Source: Anaspis maculata
Lineage: Eukaryota; Arthropoda; Insecta; Coleoptera; Scraptiidae
DNA length: 64,000 nucleotides
NCBI GenBank assembly: GCA_949128115.1
Contig: OX421961.1
Coordinates: 124,747,050 to 124,811,049, forward strand
Reading direction: 5' to 3'
Positions 57,163 through 64,000 of the stretch are shown in pieces (positions within the stretch are counted from its first letter, which is position 1; the number at the start of each line of letters is the position of its first letter). The notes under the pieces were generated by a model. It was not told where the DNA came from. It saw nothing but the letters and a program-made list of their open reading frames with translations, and ran no database searches. Position numbers and translations under genes: made by a program.

Positions 57163-57571
57163 AATGGGGTACTTACCCAATTTTTCTTTTATTAGCCTTA
57201 TCGATAGTGTGGTTAAAATTAAAGTACCCGTATTTTTTCTTTTTCCTAAACTCCCAAAATTGCGGCCGTGATGCGTGTTTCAAAAATATATTTGTGACGT
57301 CACAAATATACTAAAAACTAAACAAACAGCACTGTTGGATTGGAAACTCAAAAAACTGTTAGAGTGACATTACAATATTCGGAAAATACAGACATGAAAA
57401 TCCCACTGACGTTTCCCTACTGTTACCAACCCTTTAAAAATAAAAAATAAAAAAAATCTTTTAAACCAATGGATATATTTTCGGGAAATTTTCAGGAAAT
57501 ACTCTTTATTACTCTTGTTGATGATTAAAAGTATTTTCAGTCAAATGTGTTTCATTGGCAAGTACCCCATT
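57163..57571. mobile_element. 409-bp MITE with AATGGGGTACTT TIRs
   Basis: AATGGGGTACTTACCCAA at the left pairs with TTGGCAAGTACCCCATT at the right. No clear TSD is seen. The interior is AT-rich and contains the CRE-centred palindrome at 57287. Confidence 0.7.
57287..57310. promoter_or_regulatory. 24-bp perfect palindrome centred on a CRE
   Basis: TTTGTGACGTCACAAA sits in the middle of a 24-bp perfect palindrome. TGACGTCA is the full CREB/ATF consensus. Function is unproven. Confidence 0.6.
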
Positions 57572-58480
57572 CTTTGAATACGTACCTGCCAACGCATTTT
57601 TTTTTTGTAAAAATAAATAGCAACTTCTGAATGACTGGAGCGAATTGCACAAACTATAAATGGATTTGAAAAGCCTAAAAAAAAAACAATTCTAAATATC
57701 TGAAGATATACGGGGAGTGCTAATAAAAATACTTGAAGGTTATTCTAAATGAAGCACCCTGTATAAAGCAAAACAATTCTTCAAACTGATGCATTTTGGC
57801 TTCCAGTTTGCGACGATATTGGTTTATTTCGGTGTCGTCAAAGGCGCAGGTACAATCGAGCTGTCGCATACTGATGACTCACCCTGTATTGGATCCAGTT
57901 ATTCTCAGCATCGTACGCGGCTGCAAATAATATAGTCAAGTATTTTCTATTTTTTAGATCTACGCTTTTGTTTTTCACAATTTTCAGGTGAAATTTCGAA
58001 ATTATTAGGTGATAGGTATTCAGTCGATGACATGGTTTGAGCGACGAGCGAATAATGTAGGTAAAGTTGAGTAGGTATGTCATCAACCCTCAAAAATGGT
58101 GTGCCTACGCGGGCATCATCACATCAGTGTGACACCATGATTTTTAAATTACCGGAGCATGCTCAGTAGGCTTTTGTGTCGCGAATTGATTTTTTCCTGC
58201 CCTTCCCGAACCCGCGAATCTTTGCAAACCTCACCATTTACTGATAACAGGTTTCATGATGACCCTATATCGCTTTTTATTATTCGGTCGGGTTTCAATG
58301 GCACTCGCGTGTCGCATTGTTCTCCGATGACACCTCTGACGGTGTGTTATGTTCCATAATGAGCGGCGATAATCGTCAATGCGTGTTTTCATGTTCCACC
58401 GAAGCCGCATACCTCGCCAGGATGCAACTTCACACATATATACTCAATTTGAAGTCTAGTTTGAAAAAATATATAGCTAC
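57572..58480. other. Unassigned; two solitary CACCCTGTA ends
   Basis: CACCCTGTATA at about 57757 and CACCCTGTATT at about 57881 point the same way, like right-hand ends of TA-target elements whose left ends are lost. No gene is recognised. Confidence 0.4.
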
Positions 58481-59500
58481 TTTGAGCAGCTAATGGCATT
58501 TTTTAAAAACATGCTGTGCGTGGTGTGAGGTCGAGTGTGTCTGCGGTGTATGTGTATGATGTGTAATAACTAATTGAATTTGGCGAATTTGTGTAAATTA
58601 GATAGAAAGTTTGGAGAATTAGCGAGTCGGGAGCGGAAAGTCGGGGCTGCCTGGGTTGCTGCTGCCGGAACGGCAGGGTGTGGTCCATGAACAGAATAAC
58701 TTATGCAAAGTGAAAATGGCCGTCGTGCCGTTAAAAACAGTGGGTGGAGTTTGCGAACGGGCCCAAGCCGCAAAAGTTGTGCGGGCGCTCTAAAAACTTT
58801 GCCCCTATATAACGTGGGGGAACTTGGCCGGCGATTTGGCCGAAACCGGTTCCTATTTCGCCCGGGCTTAGGAGCAGCTTTCCCGTGCGCCCCCGTCGCC
58901 CGAGCGAAAGCTATTCTCTTGTATAATTAACTTGCTTTTATGCTATTTTAGGTCTTATTCCGAATTTGCATACGTTTTGTTTTCTGTATAATGGTGTAGG
59001 TTAAAGGACGCCTTCATGCGTATAGATTATGTAAGTTTTAATTTCACCGCCGCTTTTTCTCCTCTTCCCTACTTTTCTCTCTCGCATTTCCATCTCTCCG
59101 AGGGGCGGGTGGTGCGGCGGCTCTCTCTCTGATGCTGCGTATGCGGTGGGCATCAAGCCGCAACCAGCAAGACGAAGATTTATCGAATTTTTATTTGGCT
59201 TTTGTGTCTCCGAAGTGAAACACGCCACAAAGAAATTCACGGGCCAAATTTATCTCCGCGGGCTAAACCCACACTCCCACGCCCGGGTCCCCGCCATATA
59301 CCCTCGCCGAGGACATACACACACACACATGATGAAAAACTGCGCTTGGGAAAGCACCCAGCCTTGAAATTTCACGCTACACGCATTTGTTTCAACAATA
59401 TGAACATTCCGCGGTGGAATTTGCAAAAGCGCGCTGTAGATATCACCCAGGTAGCACATTTTGAATTTGAATAATGTTTCATAGTCAGATTTTTGTGGAA
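58481..59500. other. TE-free island 5
   Basis: A GC-rich stretch (58690-58910) with CCGGCGATTTGGCC and CCGAAACCGG is followed by AT-rich TTTTATGC and TTTGCAT motifs, CT-rich runs (59050-59130) and a CA microsatellite (59318-59332). No TE signature or convincing reading frame is present. It is similar in texture to the islands at 17.2 and 32.9 kb. Confidence 0.35.
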
Positions 59501-59817
59501 GATATAACAACAAAATTATTGGGTACCTACCTTTTGTATAACCATAAAAACATAATATATAATAATGAATACTTGTGAAAAAACACTGCTGGGTGTAGGT
59601 ACGTGTAGGTACTCTAGACCAAGAAAATACAGGTATTTTCCTCGATTCTCAAAATGCAGCTGGTCAACTCATCAGTTCTGTTTCTCCGTTTACCGCAGTC
59701 CACTCTATTCCACTCCGCGGCGGACATAGGTACTCACTGGTATGTTCGCTCACTCACTCTACAGTACTTCCGAGCAAACCGGTACCACTTTACAGCGTGG
59801 AATTCTCTCGTGGACAG
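59501..59817. other. Sequence upstream of LINE
   Basis: Nothing is recognised. The 5' edge of the LINE is not sharp. Confidence 0.4.
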
Positions 59818-61844
59818 CCTCACATCGTTCCTCCTGAAAACCATGGAAAAAAATGTAGCCACCTGAGGAATGGCATCCTAAAAAGGAACCCACTCCATAT
59901 GCGACAATATGCATATCAGCCAGGAAAATCCACAGTGGATGCTCTACACAACCTAGTGTTAGAGATAGAGAAAACACTGGAAGCAAAAGAGATTGCGATC
60001 GGCACATTCGTGGATGTGGAGGGTGCTTTCGACAACATCACTTACTCGTCCATCAAAAGAGCCGCCAAGAGGAGGGGGATTGATACTCCTACCCTAAAAT
60101 GGATCCAGTCCATGCTTGTGGATCGGAAAGTAACCGCAGACCTTGGCGGAGAGTCCGTGACAGTCACCACTGAAAAAGGATGTCCACAGGGTTGAGTCTC
60201 ATCGCCCCTCCTGTGGTGTCTTGTCGTAGATGAACTGCTCAGGAAGCTGACGGAACAGATGTACCAGTCGTTGTCAAAGGAAAGTTTGAAGGTGCGACTT
60301 CGACCCTTACACAAAATGTCAAACACTATCAATCAATGGTGCTTGGAAGAGGGCTCTAGCATCAACCCGGCCAAAACTGTGATAGTCCGTTCAAACGCCG
60401 CAGAAAAGTCGAACTGACTGCTCCGGTACTGAGGGAAACTAAAATTGGGTTTTCCGAGGAGGTCAAATGTCTGGGAATCATCCTGGATAGAAAACTCACC
60501 TGGAACTCTCACCTGAACAAGACAATTTCGAAGTCCACAGCGGCGTTTTGGATATGCCGCAAACTCTTCGGAAGGACTTGGAGTCTGAAACCAGGTATGA
60601 TCTATTGGTCGTACATGACGGTTGTTGGACCGATCACCACGTACGCCTCACTCGTTTGGTGGGATATAACTAGGCAAAAGACAAGCCAACAGAAGCTAAA
60701 GAAGCTTCAGAGACTTACCTGTCTAGGTTTCATGGGAGCTATATTCACCACTCCTACAGCAGCGATGGAGGTTTTGCTGAACCTACTTCCAATGCACAAA
60801 CAAGTAGAAAAAGAAGGACTAGTGGGTGCTCTCAGAATAGGACCCAAAAACCTAAGTAGAGGACACTTGAAAGTATTGGACTCAATAAGGGAACAGTTCC
60901 TCACGAGCCCAAGGGATTTCATGCCAGTTGAGTACGACTTCGGGGCTACCTATGAAGTGGTCGTAAATGACCGCCAGGAAAGCGCTCGGAGGGTGACCCG
61001 ACTGTAGAAAAACAACATGATCTGGTATACAGACGGATCCGTAAGAGAGGAAGGAGCCGGGATAGGCATATATGGCCCGAAGTATAGGGAATCACTGCCT
61101 GTGGGAAGGTTTCTGTCCACTCTACAAACCGAACTACTGGCGGTGGAGAGGTGTATCCAGGTATGCCTATCCAGACAGTACAAAGGACAAGAATTTGCAT
61201 TGCCACAGACAGCCAGGCAGCTTTAAGGCACTTGGAGGCCGATGACTGTAAGTCAAAAACCACCTGGAACTGCAAAAAATCACTCATACAGCTGACTGAG
61301 AGCAACAAACTCACTTTAATGTGGGTACCTGCCCACCAGGGTATCGAGGGAAATGGAGAAGCGAATGCCCTCGCGAAAAAAAGGAGCTCAAACAACATTT
61401 ATTGGACCGGAGCCCACATGTGGGATGTCGTCATTCCTAATAAGGGAAGAAGTCGATAAATGGGAGACTAGGCTGATAGAGGCCTACTGGAAGAGCATTT
61501 CAGGCCAACGACAAGCCAAACAGCTTATTGCGTTCTGCAAAACAAAGACGCAGCTCATCCTGTCGCTCTCTAGGAACGAAATGAGACTACTCACGGGTCT
61601 ACTCACTGGACATTGCGAAGTGAGATACCACCTGCAAAAAATGGGTGAGGAAAACTCACCCATTTGCAGGCTTTGTGCATCGGCAGATGAAACGACCGTG
61701 CACTTAATCTGCGAGTGCGAAGCACTGGCACAGTAAAGACTTACGCTGCTGGGAGGTGTAAAACTGACACCCGCAGACATCAGAGGTAAGTCTCCCAACA
61801 AAATCATCCGATTCGGTGAGAAGGTGGATTTCCTGGGACATTAA
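59818..61844 (+). pseudogene. 5'-truncated I-group LINE (RT, RNase H, zinc motif)
   Basis: The RT begins at SLTSFLLKTMEK, then YQPGKSTVDALHNLVLEIE, GTFVDVEGAFDNITYSSI and EKGCPQG. A stop follows where the family has G, then SPLLWCLVVDELL. The YADD region is decayed (ADGTDVPVVVKGKFEG). KIGFSEEVKCLGIILDRKL and YASLVWWD follow in other frames. RNase H is present: MIWYTDGSVREEGAGIGIYG, TELLAVERC, ATDSQAALRHLEA and HQGIEGNGEANALAKK. The C-terminal cysteine motif is CRLCASADETTVHLICEC (CX2CX8HX4C), and the product ends near 61844. An RNase H domain after RT places it in the I/LOA/R1 group rather than Jockey itself. The endonuclease and ORF1 are absent. Confidence 0.9.
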
Positions 61845-61959
61845 ATAGAAGCATGGTCACGCACAAAAGATCTTATAGGTCGCAGTGCAGAAAGGTTCCT
61901 CCGAGACCAAATGACCATCTCTAATCTGCAATCTACAATCTACGTTTCGTATTTCGTCC
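61845..61959. other. LINE 3' UTR and junction
   Basis: A short 3' UTR is followed by a CTAATCTGCAATCTACAATC segment, a short-repeat-like tail (61919-61940), and then the gypsy gag fragment begins. Confidence 0.5.
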
Positions 61960-63260
61960 GGTTGATTTGATCATGATCAGCAATTCTGGAACGAGATACG
62001 GGAGCTCACAGCATCCGGATGAGAGTGTGGTCAGTTTCGTCTCGATCATGGAAATCATGTTCATGCGCTTATCTTCACCAGTACAGATGTCGTTACGTAT
62101 GTCCTTGATTCGGTCGAACCTTTTGCCGTATCTGCAGATGGAGTTATACCAGGGCCAAGCACAGCCGGTGAACGAGCTCTTGCAATTTTGCCGAGCCATC
62201 GAAGACACTGGCGTGTCGGCCATGCGGTACAAACTTCCACCTGTAGACAGAGGACAACTGTTGGAACTGACTTGAGTTACAACGAGAGATTCCCGAGTGA
62301 AAGCCGGAGAACGGATCTCGATTTTTACTAGAGTACCAGCTGTGACAGGTACACCGGCAAAGGTATCTGCGATAAGCCCTGGGTCTACAAACCGAACACC
62401 GAACTCATAGGATGAGCCGCGACGTGTCTGCTGGCTCTGCAAAAGTCCAGGACATTTCGCGGGTGTCTGTCAAGCGCCAGAGACACTGTATTGTCATCGA
62501 TGCGGGAAGCCGGATACATCGTACGCCAGGTGTCCAAAATACAGGTCCAAGTCGAGACGTTTCGAGGAGACTTCTTCGAGAGCGTCGGAAAACTTATGAG
62601 CAAACCTGTCGACGTCGACCGAATGCAGAGTTCGCCACAGACACAATCGGTCGAAAGTCTTTTTTCACAACTAGCGTCGTGACCTGGAGATTCCCGGTTA
62701 TATTTGTAGATTTCTATTTCCGGTGTGGGACTGGTGGGTCTGGTGGACACTGGAGCTTCTCGAACGTACGCTGGGGCTGAGGGAAGATCCTCGAGGGGAT
62801 AGGATGTCGTCGTGCACGAACAATTGTCGCGGACTGTCGAGTCGCGAATGGGCTACGGATGGAGACCGTTGGTGACTACCGAGTGCCGGTGCGTATGGGA
62901 GGGTTCGAAAAGTATTCCGGGATACTTGCCATACCTACGTTATCGAACTCGCTGGTGTTGGGTGTCGACTTCCTTCGCAGAATTAAATGCATTCTCGACC
63001 TATTCAACTATCGCGTAGATGTTCCACTTGACGCTTTTCTCCTCTCTTCGATGACTATTACTTCACACCTTTCAACTGAACAAAGAGAATGTTCAAAAGA
63101 ACTTTTGGAGCCGGTGATTTCCAACCAATCGACCACTCTGAGGCGTACTGATCTGGCACAGAACAAAATACGGGTGAAGGCTGGTGTATGACCTGTGAAG
63201 CAGCGATACTACCCAATATCTCCGGCTCTCCAAAAGCACGTGTTGGCGTCTCCAATAGAG
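61960..63260 (+). pseudogene. Gypsy gag-protease fragment (relic D)
   Basis: Gag capsid C-terminus: PDESVVSFVSIMEIMFMRL, RSNLLPYLQMELY and QPVNELLQFCRAIEDTG. In another frame a zinc knuckle CWLCKSPGHFAGVC (about 62429) is followed by a second, altered one, CHRCGKPDTSYARC, with Ser at the His position. The protease follows (DTGASRTYAGA, near 62745) with MGGFEKYSGILAIPTLSNSL and LVLGVDFLRRI. The product ends at PVKQRYYPISPALQKHV, the segment that normally precedes RT. RT is absent and the tandem-repeat DNA begins. Stops and frameshifts occur throughout. Confidence 0.87.
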
Positions 63261-63286
63261 ATGGTGAAGAAGTTGAACGAAGCAGC

Positions 63287-63364
63287 ACAACTTGACGCCG
63301 CCGACTTGACGCCAGGACAACTTGACGCGGGACAACTTGACGCGACGCCAAAACAACTTGACGC
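63287..63364. repeat. Short tandem repeat of CAACTTGACGC
   Basis: Five copies of ACAACTTGACGC or GACTTGACGCC occur at about 14-21 bp spacing directly after the gypsy fragment. Confidence 0.85.
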
Positions 63365-63379
63365 TCTGGACTCTATTAG

Positions 63380-64000
63380 GCCAGTTTGTGTCTTTTTGTC
63401 CCCCAATCGGCCCTCTTGTGTTTTCCTGTGGTTTTTCGGAACTAGCAAATCTCTTATGCCTACTCTTGTTTTGTTTTTAAGTCCCAATGACCTCAGTTGT
63501 GTCTTGCTGTATAACTCGAAGTCAAAGCCCCCATGTGTCTTTATGTGTCATTTCAAGCCCTGATGAGCATTTATGTCTTCGTGTTGTTTTCGAAACTGTA
63601 CTGGAGCCACATTGTTTTCCCATGGTGTTTTTGAGAGCCCCGATAACCCCCTCGATGACCTTCTTGTGTTTTTATGTCAAGCTCTAAATTCTATCGGGCC
63701 CCCTGGTATCTTCGTTTGCTTTAGAACCCTGCCGGTCCCCATTCTTTCTTGCTGGGTCAATCTGGGCCGTGTGTCTATGGTGACGCTTCCAGCCCCGCAA
63801 TGAGTTCCATTTTGTCGTCTTTATGTCTTGGAATCCTAGCGGCCCGCGTTGTGTGTTGCTATGTTTATCAGAGACCCAACGGACCCCCTTTGTCTGTATT
63901 TGTCGTTTGGAAACCCGAGAATCCCCCTCGTGTCTTCATGTTGTGGTGTTGTGTGAAGCCTTGATCAACCCCCTTGTATCTCCGTATCTCTCGCTCTCGT
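63380..64000. repeat. Degenerate minisatellite of about 40 bp, running off the window
   Basis: A unit resembling CCCCCTTGTGTCTTTATGT followed by TTTTGGAAGCCCTGATGA recurs about 15-16 times (for example 63382, 63410, 63492, 63529, 63569, 63610, 63700, 63865 and 63930). Copies are strongly diverged, and spacing is mostly 36-46 bp. The strand-wide absence of stops in overlapping frames follows from the repeat and is not coding evidence. Confidence 0.75.

Noticed and set aside
63380..63964. Several overlapping plus-strand frames of 66-122 codons
   Set aside because: They arise from the 40-bp minisatellite and share no protein motif.

Overview
The window is eukaryotic nuclear DNA and almost certainly comes from an insect. 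It is AT-rich, shows no operon-like gene packing, no tRNA, rRNA or CRISPR array, and no host protein-coding gene that I can recognise. Recognisable protein similarity belongs to transposable elements: insect-type mariner-like transposases, Ty3/gypsy gag and pol, and non-LTR reverse transcriptases. The species cannot be fixed from the sequence. The window reads like a large intron or intergenic region that has repeatedly absorbed mobile elements.

Layout: 0.8-1.25 kb is a degenerate 48-bp tandem repeat. 2.3-5.1 kb is a dead mariner-like element whose transposase is split by a 1.95-kb foldback element, which itself carries a 312-bp MITE. 7.5-8.7 kb is an element with 35-bp terminal inverted repeats (TIRs). 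9.2-11.2 kb is a second foldback of the TAGTCCAG family. 12.4-13.4 kb is an RTE-like LINE relic. 14-23 kb holds MITEs, hairpins and low-copy-looking DNA. 23.6-29.5 kb is a complete-ended but internally deleted Ty3/gypsy element on the minus strand. It has gag and integrase but no protease or reverse transcriptase, and each LTR carries a different palindromic MITE. 34-41.4 kb is a graveyard of three gypsy pol relics, one split by an inverted satellite array. 41.6-43.2, 47.2-48.3 and 49.3-49.9 kb are hairpin MITEs. 50.3-51.5 kb is a hAT-type element. 51.9-53.9 kb is a mariner relic with CAGGGTG ends and a recognisable transposase. 54.2-57.0 kb is a three-level nest of hAT within hAT. 59.8-61.8 kb is a 5'-truncated I-group LINE, 62.0-63.3 kb is a gypsy gag-protease fragment, and 63.4 kb to the end is a roughly 40-bp degenerate minisatellite.

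Between these lie islands (6.2-7.1, 16.0-16.9, 17.2-18.6, 32.85-33.4, 44.5-45.4 and 58.5-59.4 kb) with higher GC, microsatellites and no TE signature. They may be the ancestral single-copy DNA of the locus, and possibly regulatory.

The most notable signal is a set of TA-targeted palindromic MITEs with CAGGRTG ends. Four times in this window one such element sits exactly at the central TA of a near-perfect loopless palindrome formed by another, giving Russian-doll hairpins up to three levels deep. The two LTRs of the gypsy element act as each other's empty-site control and confirm the TA duplication.
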